From the NCBI GenBank assembly GCA_049604415.1, contig JBMYTN010000036.1:1-39204 (forward strand): 39,204 nucleotides of DNA. Direction: 5' to 3'. A model generated the notes under the pieces. The model ran no database searches. It had not been told where the DNA came from and saw only the letters and a list, made by a program, of their open reading frames with translations. Positions within the stretch are counted from its first letter, which is position 1; the number at the start of each line of letters is the position of its first letter. Shown one piece after another: positions 1-7,725 of this stretch. The translations under genes and the position numbers were made by a program. The stretch comes from JBMYTN01 sp049604415. GTDB lineage: Bacteria > Pseudomonadota > Alphaproteobacteria > Rhodospirillales > Rhodospirillaceae.

Positions 1-88
1 AGGACAGTGAATCACGCCAGAAAGCCAAACGCAAATCGCAAGAAAACTAATCCATACGACCCGTTTTCCTGCAATTTCGATTACTTGA
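1..88. other. Left edge, no gene recognised
   Basis: These 88 bases are relatively A-rich and lie outside the left copy of the 54-bp repeat. I see no start codon with a convincing ribosome binding site and no coding pattern. It could be intergenic DNA or the edge of a neighbouring gene outside the window. Confidence 0.5.
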
Positions 89-142
89 AGTGCCTGAAAT
101 CCTAAACGTTTTCATACGCTTGAGAATTCTTCACAGGCTACT
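89..142 (-). repeat. 54-bp imperfect palindromic repeat, left copy
   Basis: This 54-bp segment matches the reverse complement of 39151-39204 at 49 of 54 positions by my count. It has an imperfect hairpin structure: GCCTG/CAGGC outer arms, and an inner CGTTT...AAACG stem that is complete in the right copy but has a mismatch here. It begins 37 bases after the stop of the minus-strand ABC-like gene. Read in that gene's direction it has the same orientation as the right copy has to ureG. A REP-like element or a terminator-associated repeat would both fit. Confidence 0.8.
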
Positions 143-178
143 AAAGAGGGGTGTAGGATCAAAAAACTGCGTCCTCCC

Positions 179-3100
179 TCACCCCAACCGCGTCTCCACC
201 TGATCCGGGGCGACGACCTCAACCTTGACGCCGTCGGACAGGTCAAGAGCTTCGCGGCCAAAGCGCAGCGGGGTGGAGAATGCTTCCTGCGTCGCTTCGA
301 CCAAAGCCTCGGCGCGGTCGCTCTGCACCAACACCGCAAACAAATCTCGGTCCAGCCGCGCCAGCAGGTCGGAATCGCTCATCGCCCCGCGAATGCGGCG
401 GATCACCTTCTTAAACAGCCGCTTCTCTGCGCCCTCGCCAATCTTGGCTAGGACCCCATCCAGATCGGTCAGGCCAATGCGGACCACCCCAATGCTCGGG
501 GTCTCGCCGCGCTCCTTGGCTCCAGCCTCTAGGGCAGAGCGGACCCGGCCTAAGAACATGTCCATATTCGGCAGACCCGTATCGGCGTCATAGAGTGCCT
601 TGCCGCCGCTGGCGGTGCGCATCAGAGCCTCCAGGCGTTTGGAGACGATCTTCAGGAGCGTGCTGGCGACCTGGGCGTTGTCTTGGATCAGGCGGAAGAA
701 GATCTCGGCGGAGATCCGCAGGGCCTCAACCTCGGTGGCGGCCTCGACGGTGGCGGTGCGCGGGGCTTCGCACAGCAAGGCCAGCTCGCCGACCAGATCG
801 CCCGGCTTGCGCTGGGCCACCGTGCGCGGGCCTTCCTCGGTCTCCAGCACAATGTCCACCGTGCCGCTCATGATCACATAGGCATATTCGCCGACCCCAC
901 CCTGGCGCATGATCACCGAGCCGGGGCTGTAGGTCTTGCGGTCGCCGGTGAAGGCCAGCAGCTTCAAGGTCGATTGGTCCAGATCGGCAAAGAACGGCAC
1001 ATTGGCCAGCATCCGGGTTTCTGCGCCCAGACCCTGGGCGGTGCCCTCCAGCTCGGCCTCGGCCTCCACCAGCTCGGGCGCAGTGGGGGTCGGCTCTTCC
1101 GGTGCGGCCTCTTCCACCGCAGCAGCCGCGTCTTCATCCTGCGCGCCCTCTCCATGGAGCGTGGTCAGGCGGCCCTTGGACAGGCTGTAAACCGCATCGA
1201 AGCTTTCTTCTTCCTCGACAAAGCCATCCACCCAGACCAGCCCACGATCCTTCTGGAACTCTAACAGCTGGGTCAGGATCCGGGCCCGGGCTTGGCCGTC
1301 TAAGGAGCTGAGGGCCTCGTTGACGATCATCATTTTCGGCTCTTTGAGCATGCCCCGTGCCAGCACCACCAATTGGCGCTGTACGGTGGACAGCCGCTTG
1401 CCCGCCACCCCGACATCGCTTTCCAGGCCCAACGCGACCACCGCATCAAACAGTTCCAGCCGGTCGACCACATCGCGCAAGGCGTCCCGGACTTGGCTGT
1501 TGGCCCCTTCCTTATTGATGGCGATCTTGCCGAACAGGATGTTCTCCCGCACTGAGGCCGCGCAGTTATACTCGCCCTCGCTATGGAACCAGACCGGCAT
1601 CGCGCCATTGGCGGCCCCGGTGACCACCTGCTGGAACACCCGGCGGGCCTCCAGGATCTGGTCGCGCAGAGTATCCGTCAGAATGCCGAGGCGATGCTGG
1701 GCCGGGACCAGACGGAAGGACAGGCCAAGCAGCCGGTCCCGGTCCTCCCGCGACAAAGCGGTGATGCCTTTTTCCGAGGTCGCGATCTGGTGAATGCGCT
1801 GGAAGTCCGGCATCTGGTCAGCGTCAAAAAAGGCGAAGCGCTCAAAAAAGTCATGGCCCGGCGGCAAATCGCGGAACAGATCGATCATCAGTCCGGCGGT
1901 TTTCAGGCCCGCCCCCACCAGGCCGTCTTCCAACCCGACCTGCTCCAGGGTTTCGCGCATCACCGGATGGGTGCCCAGGCTGTCGGGATGGAAGGCCTCG
2001 TCTTCCGACGCGCCAAACAGGATGTTCTCCGCCACGCTGGCATTGACCAGATAGCTGTCCGGATCGAAATGCTCGACCAAGCTGGCCAGCTCATGCTCCT
2101 CGAGCATTTGCGAGAATTCGTGCCGGGCCTCCATAAACCGCGCCGTCAGGGCCTCAAGCTCCGGGCATTGCGGCGCATTGAGATCGCCGGACAGGGACAG
2201 GGTGCGGCGCAGCCCCATGTCGAACACATCATCAAGCAGGCCGACCCGCTCCAAAACCTCCAGCACCCGGGGCGGTAGGACGGTCTCGCCCTTCGCCGTG
2301 CCCTCTAGCCCGACCCAGTCGGACTCAATGGCTTCCAGGGAGTTGCCCGAGGCCTTGGCTTCGCGCAGGATTTTCGGGTCGGTTTCCGGCGGCGCGCTCA
2401 GCGGCTGGTGCTTCAGGCCATAGAGCAGGGCATCGCGCAGGCTGCCCGAGCGGATGAAGGACTCGCTGTCCACATAGGCGATGTCGCGCCCGGTGACGGT
2501 TTCGGGCAGGCTGGCCAGATCGCGGGCCCCGATGGTGATCTTGCCACCGCTGGGGAAGATCTGCCGCCCCATCAGCCGGGCCAACTCGCTGCGCCCACCG
2601 CCGGTGGGGCCGGTCAGGGCCATATGGCTGGTCAGCGGGGCGGAGAAATTGACATTGTCCACCGCCCTGGTCTCATCGCCCTCCAACACCAGATTGGCCG
2701 CAACCAATTGGCCCTCCAAGGGCGCAAAGCGGGCCGGATCGGTTTCTTGCTCCAGGCCATAGGGCACGCCGCCTTCCTCGGGGCGGCCCACGACCTCGGC
2801 CGGGATGATGTCGGGCGGGGTGAAGCCCTCGACCACCTGCTCATATTTGATCCGGGCATCTTCCATGCGCTGGTAATAGTTCAGCAGCTCCTTCCAGGGC
2901 GCGGACAGGTCCTTATAGGCCGCCAGGATGGCAACCAGGGCGCCGAAGGACAGATCGCCCTGAATGACCAGATAGCCGCCAATGGAATAGAAGAAAAACG
3001 GCGTCAGCTGGGCGAGGAAGTTATTGAGAAACTTAATGAAAAACTTCAGGCGATAGGCCTTGAAGCGGATCCAGAACAAGCTGTTTAAACGGTTGCTGAA

Positions 3101-3793
3101 GTCGGCCAGCTCATAGCGCGCGGTGTCATTGGCGTGGATATCGGCGACCCCGGCGACGGTCTCGCCCAACCGCTCCGAGACCTTGCGCAGGGTGCGCACC
3201 CGCTCCTTGTTCAGCAGGGTGACCTTGCGTTGCAGCTTGGGGATCAACCAGGCCTGGATCGGATAGAGCGCAATGGCGGCGATGCCCAGGATCGGGTCCT
3301 GGACGAACATGAACACCAGGATGGTCAGCAAAATGCCGCCCTGGAAGGCGGGCAGGGCGAAGGCATCGCCGATAAAGCCGCCCACAGCCTCGGTCTCCGC
3401 CGTGGTCATGGCGACGATCTCGCCCTGGCTGACGGAGCGGAACCGGCCCATGGGGAAGCGCATCAAGCGGTCGATCAGCATATAGCGCAGGCGGCGCAGC
3501 ATGCGCTCGGCCAGGATGCCTTTGTAGATGTTGATGACATATTTGAAGCCGCCATTGACGAACACCAGCGCCAAGAAGGTGCCGCAGAGCAGCCAGAGAT
3601 ATTCCAATTGAGTAAAGCTGTAGCCCCAGAGCAGGCGCGGGCTGTCATCGCCACTGATCGCGTCATTGACGATATTCTTGGGCAAATCCAGGGAGAGATA
3701 GAGGAACGGGAAGGAGAACACCGTGATGCACAGCAGGGCGATCTGATCCCGTTTGCTGTAGCGGAAAATATATTTAAAGAGATTCTTATCCAT
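179..3793 (-). CDS. ABC-exporter-like membrane protein with degenerate triplicated nucleotide-binding region, cNMP-binding domain and GGDEF-like domain
   Basis: This 1204-residue protein opens with an ABC-exporter type membrane domain (about residues 20-325). A nucleotide-binding region starts with GPTGGGRS (395-402), a Walker A in which Lys is replaced by Arg. The signature appears only at 801-805 as LSTVQ, and the Walker B at 821-826 reads MMIVNE, with Asn for the usual Asp. No switch His is apparent. About 400 residues separate Walker A from the signature, against roughly 100 in normal ABC domains. This stretch holds three copies of a Q-loop/helical module, near 438-460, 579-595 (SVAENILFG) and 740-756 (SVRENILFG). 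An Ala/Glu-rich linker (885-920) leads to a cyclic-nucleotide-binding domain (927-1058) and a GGDEF-like domain (1066-1200). There LDRDLF (1147-1152) stands where GGDEF would be, so cyclase activity is unlikely. ATP hydrolysis is doubtful. I infer a cyclic-nucleotide-responsive regulator or a highly modified exporter. Its divergent neighbour encodes a nucleotide cyclase. Confidence 0.85.
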   Translation of the reverse strand: MDKNLFKYIFRYSKRDQIALLCITVFSFPFLYLSLDLPKNIVNDAISGDDSPRLLWGYSFTQLEYLWLLCGTFLALVFVNGGFKYVINIYKGILAERMLRRLRYMLIDRLMRFPMGRFRSVSQGEIVAMTTAETEAVGGFIGDAFALPAFQGGILLTILVFMFVQDPILGIAAIALYPIQAWLIPKLQRKVTLLNKERVRTLRKVSERLGETVAGVADIHANDTARYELADFSNRLNSLFWIRFKAYRLKFFIKFLNNFLAQLTPFFFYSIGGYLVIQGDLSFGALVAILAAYKDLSAPWKELLNYYQRMEDARIKYEQVVEGFTPPDIIPAEVVGRPEEGGVPYGLEQETDPARFAPLEGQLVAANLVLEGDETRAVDNVNFSAPLTSHMALTGPTGGGRSELARLMGRQIFPSGGKITIGARDLASLPETVTGRDIAYVDSESFIRSGSLRDALLYGLKHQPLSAPPETDPKILREAKASGNSLEAIESDWVGLEGTAKGETVLPPRVLEVLERVGLLDDVFDMGLRRTLSLSGDLNAPQCPELEALTARFMEARHEFSQMLEEHELASLVEHFDPDSYLVNASVAENILFGASEDEAFHPDSLGTHPVMRETLEQVGLEDGLVGAGLKTAGLMIDLFRDLPPGHDFFERFAFFDADQMPDFQRIHQIATSEKGITALSREDRDRLLGLSFRLVPAQHRLGILTDTLRDQILEARRVFQQVVTGAANGAMPVWFHSEGEYNCAASVRENILFGKIAINKEGANSQVRDALRDVVDRLELFDAVVALGLESDVGVAGKRLSTVQRQLVVLARGMLKEPKMMIVNEALSSLDGQARARILTQLLEFQKDRGLVWVDGFVEEEESFDAVYSLSKGRLTTLHGEGAQDEDAAAAVEEAAPEEPTPTAPELVEAEAELEGTAQGLGAETRMLANVPFFADLDQSTLKLLAFTGDRKTYSPGSVIMRQGGVGEYAYVIMSGTVDIVLETEEGPRTVAQRKPGDLVGELALLCEAPRTATVEAATEVEALRISAEIFFRLIQDNAQVASTLLKIVSKRLEALMRTASGGKALYDADTGLPNMDMFLGRVRSALEAGAKERGETPSIGVVRIGLTDLDGVLAKIGEGAEKRLFKKVIRRIRGAMSDSDLLARLDRDLFAVLVQSDRAEALVEATQEAFSTPLRFGREALDLSDGVKVEVVAPDQVETRLG

Positions 3794-4020
3794 GACTAGA
3801 CATCGTCCTGGTTTGTCGCTTTCGATCCCATGGCCCGATAGGATCGTTTCGGGGAAGGATCAGAACCAATTAGATATTGGCATGCATGGCGAGGCGAAAA
3901 GGGTGGGCTCTCACCGGATTTTGAACGGCTGTGTCCTTGATAGAGACATTCTCCGGTTGGCGTTAGGGTTTTCCATGCCCAAGATGTAAGACACGAGCGG
4001 TTTAAAGAACGGATAACCAA
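3794..4020. promoter_or_regulatory. Divergent intergenic region between ABC-like gene and cyclase gene
   Basis: This 227-bp region must hold the promoters of both divergent genes. Visible structure includes an inverted repeat CCAAT-N5-ATTGG at 3866-3880 and a CGATCC/GGATCG pair within about 3828-3846. The motif AGCGGTTTAAAGAACGG lies at 3996-4012, close upstream of the cyclase ATG. No pair of -35/-10 boxes is convincing enough to assign. Confidence 0.4.
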
Positions 4021-5460
4021 ATGCAAGCGACCTTGTCCCGCCTCAGCAAAATCATGCTGGGCTGCGGGGGATCCAAGAAACTCCCCGACCGCATTCGCGC
4101 CGATGTGGAAACCCAACAGATCCAAAGCGAACGGCTGATCGCCTGGATCCAAGCGGGCATCGTCCTGTTCTTCGGCGTGTTTTACACGCTCTCGCCCAAA
4201 ACATCCGGCGATACCGCCTTCATGCCGGTGCCTTGGGTGCTGGGCGTCTATGCCGGATTTACCCTGTTCCGGCTCTGGCTGCTCTATCGCGATTTTGCCC
4301 CGCGTGCCTTGTTGGTGTTCTCGGTGGTGATGGATATGGCGCTGCTGATGGGGCTGATCTGGAGCTTCCATCTGCAATATGACCAGCCGGCCTCGTTCTA
4401 TCTGAAGGCCCCGACTCTGCTGTATGTGTTTATTTTCATTGCCTTGCGCGCGTTGCGCTTTGATCCGGTCTATGTGCTGGCCTCCGGCCTTGTGGCGGCG
4501 GCAGGCTGGGTGTTTTTGCTGCTCTATGCCCTGTTCTTGGATGACAACCACATTGGCGGCCCGATGATCACGGGCGATTACATTGAATATATGACCTCCT
4601 ATCACATCCTGGTCGGGGCGGAGGTCGACAAGATCGTCTCCATCCTGGTGGTCACCGGGATCCTGGCTCTGGTGCTGGTCCGCGCCCGGCGCACGCTGGA
4701 GAAGGCGGTCAGCGACGGGGCCACAGCGGCCAGCCTGTCGCGCTTTGTCGCCGATGACGTGGTGCAAAAGGTCACCGAGGGCGAGGCGGAGCTGAAACCC
4801 GGCGATGCGGAGGAGAAGATCGCCACGGTGATGTTCACTGACATTGAAGGCTTTTCCACCATCTCCGAGGCCGTCAGCCCGACCGAGCTGATGGACTTGT
4901 TGAATGACTATTTCGAAAAGGTCACCCAGGTTCTGGACCGCCATGAGGGGCTGGTGGCCCAGTTCCAAGGCGATGCCCTGATGGTGGTGTTCCGAAATCA
5001 CGAGGATTTTGACCCGGCGACCATCACGCCCGGCCCAGACATGCCCCGGATCTGTGCCCATCGCGCCGTGGCGGCGGCCCGCGAAATAGTCGAGACCCTA
5101 AACGACCATCCCTTTGGCGGCCTGGAAATCCCGATGCGGACCCGCTGCGGCCTGAACACCGGGGTGATGGTGTTGGGCACGGTGGGCAGCCATAACCGTC
5201 TGATCTTCACCGCCCATGGCGACGAGGTGAACATTGCCGCCCGCCTGGAACAGCTGAACAAGCAATATGGCAGCTATATCCTGATGAGCGAGGGCACCGC
5301 CCAAATGTCCGGCCAGTTCGAGGCCATGCGGGAAATGGGCGAGGTGGTGGTGCGCGGCCGCTCCACCCCGACCCGGGTCTATTCGGTCGGCCCGCAACTG
5401 GCCCCGGCGCAGCCCTATCTCAGTCCAATCGGATCCGGGCGACCAGAGGCCGCGCAGTAA
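4021..5460 (+). CDS. Membrane class III adenylate/guanylate cyclase
   Basis: This 479-residue protein has an N-terminal membrane region with about six hydrophobic segments (about 40-220). A short linker follows, then a class III nucleotidyl cyclase domain (about 265-455). The two metal-binding aspartates are in FTDIEGFS (D274) and FQGDALMVVF (D318). The transition-state Asn and Arg are in the DEVNIAARLE segment (N404, R408). The catalytic domain therefore looks active. The family converts ATP to cAMP (or GTP to cGMP). The purine-selecting position lies in IFTAHGD, unlike the more usual DYTVIGD, so substrate choice is uncertain. The gene is divergent from a protein with a cyclic-nucleotide-binding domain, a possible effector. 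Its last 41 bases overlap the 3' end of the opposing glycosyltransferase gene. Confidence 0.9.
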   Translation: MQATLSRLSKIMLGCGGSKKLPDRIRADVETQQIQSERLIAWIQAGIVLFFGVFYTLSPKTSGDTAFMPVPWVLGVYAGFTLFRLWLLYRDFAPRALLVFSVVMDMALLMGLIWSFHLQYDQPASFYLKAPTLLYVFIFIALRALRFDPVYVLASGLVAAAGWVFLLLYALFLDDNHIGGPMITGDYIEYMTSYHILVGAEVDKIVSILVVTGILALVLVRARRTLEKAVSDGATAASLSRFVADDVVQKVTEGEAELKPGDAEEKIATVMFTDIEGFSTISEAVSPTELMDLLNDYFEKVTQVLDRHEGLVAQFQGDALMVVFRNHEDFDPATITPGPDMPRICAHRAVAAAREIVETLNDHPFGGLEIPMRTRCGLNTGVMVLGTVGSHNRLIFTAHGDEVNIAARLEQLNKQYGSYILMSEGTAQMSGQFEAMREMGEVVVRGRSTPTRVYSVGPQLAPAQPYLSPIGSGRPEAAQ

Positions 5461-7450
5461 GGTCTACGTCGTCGCCCACCGTGACATTGAAGCGGTAGAG
5501 CATCCGCCCGACCGGTCGCGGTTTCGGCGGCAGGGTGACCCGCAGGGCGCTGGCGGTGCCGGGGGCCAAAGCGATCCGGCCCAGCGGCACGTTTTCCCAC
5601 AGGATGGTGCTCATGGTATGGCCGGTCCAGGTGACTATCGCCTCGGTGGTTTGGGTTGCCTCCGGCGCGGCCAGCAGGTCGAGGGTCACCGTCTGGGCGG
5701 TGCCCCGGCCTTCCACCAACAGATAAAGCGGCACAGTGCGTTTGTCGCCGGGGAAGCCCTGGCCGATCTGGCCATCTGCCCCGGGGCTGGGTGGGGCCAT
5801 TGCCTCGGCCTCGGGCGAGAAGCCAAAGCCGAACAGGCTTTGCGGCGCGCTGCCATCCAACCGAAAGTCCCGCCGGGTGGTGAAGCCCCGGCCCAGCCGG
5901 GTTTCCACATCATAGGCCGGCACACCATTGCGGTGCAGGGTAACGGTGGGGCCGGGTTCAAGGCTGGAAAAGCTCTGATCCATGAAGGCGATCGGGTGGT
6001 TCAGACGTTTCGCCGTGCCGACCAGCAGGGCGTCTGCCCCTTCGTAGGCCGCCGGGGGCCGGGTGAAGGCCAGATTGCGTGGATCATCGGTCAGGCAAAG
6101 CACCGGATGGCGGTTGCCCAGCGCCGCATCGGCCTTGCCACATTGCACCCAATGGACCGAGGCGACGATGCCGACCTCCGAAAACGGCGGTTCGTCCAGC
6201 AGCGGGGCCAGATCGCTCCAAGGCGCGGCTTCCAGGGTCGGATCGGGCACGCCCTCTGGCAGCAAAGGGGTGAACAGGCTATAGCCCATCTGCGCCACCA
6301 GCAAGGTGATGGCCCCGACGGTGGCGATGGTGGAGCCAGCGAGCCAGAGCTTGACCCGCTTGCGCAGTTTCGGCTTGTCCTCAGCCGCCAGCCAACCGGC
6401 GGTGGCCGCGCCGAGCAGCGGGAACAGCATCAAATAGCCTGGGGCCTGCCAGTGGAAATGAAACCCGAGCGAGGCCCAGAGCGAGACCACCGTAAACACC
6501 AGGATCGGCCCCAGGGCAGTCAGGGCACAAAACCAAGCGCCGGGGTCAAAGCCATGTGCTGCCCAGGGGCCGCGCCGCATCACCTTGACCAGCACCCAGA
6601 TCATCGGCAGCCAGAGCCAGGGCAGGATCCAGAGCATCTGGCCCAGGATCATGCGCAACAGCCATTCCGGATGCAGGCCGGTGCCGCCCGCCCGGCCCCC
6701 TTGGAACAGGAAGGAGGCCCACTCATTCTGGGCATTCCAGATCAGCACCGGGGTGAAGATCACCAGAGCCACCCCAGTGGCCAGCCAAGGCCCTGGGCTG
6801 GCCAGCAGCCGGGCTCGCCCCGGCGTGGTCAGCAGGAACAACAGCAGGCCCAGCGGCAGGAAGGCGGCGTGATATTTTGACAGCATCGCCAGACCGAGAC
6901 AGACCCCGGCGGCCAGCCACAGCCCCAGCCGGTCGGCGTTTGGTTTGCCCTGGATCACCGGCAGCAACAGCACAGCGGTGGCCATCCAGAACAACATCAA
7001 CGGGCCGTCCGGCTGCGGCCAGGAGGCGATGGAGAGGGTGAACACGCCTGAGACATTGAGGAACAGCACCGCCCAGAGCCCGGCCTTGGGGCTGAACAGT
7101 TTGGCGGTGAACACGAACAGCAGGGCACTGGTCAGGGCGAATTGCGCAATGAAGGGCAGACGCACCAGCCAGGGCGTGGTGTCGCCCAGCAGGCCGATCC
7201 AAAAATGCAGCAGCCAGAGGAAAATCGGCGGCTGGTCAAACCAGCTCCAATCCAACACCCGGCTGGAGGCGACGTAATAGGCCTCGCCATTGCCAAAATC
7301 CATCGCATCTCCGGCCAGGATCCGCATTAGGCTGGCCAGGACCACAATCGCCATGGCCTTAAAAAACGGTGGGCCAAACAGCGGTGTTTCGGCGGCGGAT
7401 GGTGCGCCGGGAACAGCGAGGGGGACAGCAGGGGGGGCAGCAGCGGACAT
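5420..7450 (-). CDS. GT39-family (ArnT-like) membrane glycosyltransferase
   Basis: This 676-residue polytopic protein resembles GT39/ArnT-like enzymes. These transfer sugars from polyprenyl-phosphate donors to acceptors on the outer face of the inner membrane. Family-like features include the acidic first loop (DFGNGEAYY, about 51-59) followed by DQPP, a QPDGPLMLFW segment (about 150), LSKYH in a central membrane helix, and HFHWQAPGYL in a later loop. About ten or more hydrophobic helices are followed by a soluble C-terminal region of about 250 residues with no recognised motif. The expected acidic pair in loop 1 is represented by D51 and E56. The ATG at 7450 is preceded by AAGG, and a promoter lies further upstream at 7516-7544. 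It is divergent from a glycosyltransferase cluster, suggesting a role in the same glycan or lipid modification. Confidence 0.85.
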   Translation of the reverse strand: MSAAAPPAVPLAVPGAPSAAETPLFGPPFFKAMAIVVLASLMRILAGDAMDFGNGEAYYVASSRVLDWSWFDQPPIFLWLLHFWIGLLGDTTPWLVRLPFIAQFALTSALLFVFTAKLFSPKAGLWAVLFLNVSGVFTLSIASWPQPDGPLMLFWMATAVLLLPVIQGKPNADRLGLWLAAGVCLGLAMLSKYHAAFLPLGLLLFLLTTPGRARLLASPGPWLATGVALVIFTPVLIWNAQNEWASFLFQGGRAGGTGLHPEWLLRMILGQMLWILPWLWLPMIWVLVKVMRRGPWAAHGFDPGAWFCALTALGPILVFTVVSLWASLGFHFHWQAPGYLMLFPLLGAATAGWLAAEDKPKLRKRVKLWLAGSTIATVGAITLLVAQMGYSLFTPLLPEGVPDPTLEAAPWSDLAPLLDEPPFSEVGIVASVHWVQCGKADAALGNRHPVLCLTDDPRNLAFTRPPAAYEGADALLVGTAKRLNHPIAFMDQSFSSLEPGPTVTLHRNGVPAYDVETRLGRGFTTRRDFRLDGSAPQSLFGFGFSPEAEAMAPPSPGADGQIGQGFPGDKRTVPLYLLVEGRGTAQTVTLDLLAAPEATQTTEAIVTWTGHTMSTILWENVPLGRIALAPGTASALRVTLPPKPRPVGRMLYRFNVTVGDDVDLTARPLVARIRLD

Positions 7451-7470
7451 GGAAGACCTTGTTCGGAGGG

Positions 7471-7486
7471 GACTCCCGTCGGAGTC
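7471..7486 (-). promoter_or_regulatory. Small hairpin in the 5' leader of the GT39 gene
   Basis: GACTCC and GGAGTC flank the 4-base loop CGTC, forming a perfect 6-bp stem. It lies between the predicted promoter and the ATG at 7450, so it would be in the leader transcript. No T-run follows on the minus strand, so it is not an obvious terminator. Confidence 0.4.
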
Positions 7487-7508
7487 GGGCCAGCCGGATC
7501 CGAAAGGA

Positions 7509-7532
7509 GCTCCAGTCTATAATCCCTGGAGC
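7509..7532. promoter_or_regulatory. Inverted repeat over the GT39 promoter, possible operator
   Basis: GCTCCAG-N10-CTGGAGC is a perfect 7-bp inverted repeat with one helical turn between the centres of its arms. It covers the predicted minus-strand -10 box, which sits in its spacer. This is a typical geometry for a repressor site. The regulator is unknown. Confidence 0.45.
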
Positions 7533-7544
7533 CAGCGGGTTCAA
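7516..7544 (-). promoter_or_regulatory. Sigma-70-like promoter for the GT39 gene
   Basis: Read on the minus strand, TTGAAC (7544-7539) and TATAGA (7521-7516) are separated by 17 bases. This closely resembles the housekeeping promoter consensus. It lies about 65 bases upstream of the start codon at 7450. Confidence 0.5.
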
Positions 7545-7663
7545 TCGAATGAGAACAGGGTTTGGACAAGGGGAAATACCGCCAAATACCCCCAAAAGAG
7601 ATGCTGAAACGTCACATTTTCCAGAAAAAGGCGAAATCCCGGGGGGTGGAGCGGGCTCGGGCG

Positions 7664-7693
7664 TTGAAAAGCCAAGTGTGCACCGCACATAAT
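7664..7693 (+). promoter_or_regulatory. Candidate sigma-70-like promoter for the first COG4671-type glycosyltransferase
   Basis: TTGAAA (7664-7669) and CATAAT (7688-7693) are 18 bases apart. The expected transcript start is near 7700, shortly before the ATG at 7726, which has GGGAG as its ribosome binding site. The match is moderate. Confidence 0.4.
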
Positions 7694-7725
7694 CCGATCA
7701 TGTTTTCGATGGTCGGGAGACCTCC

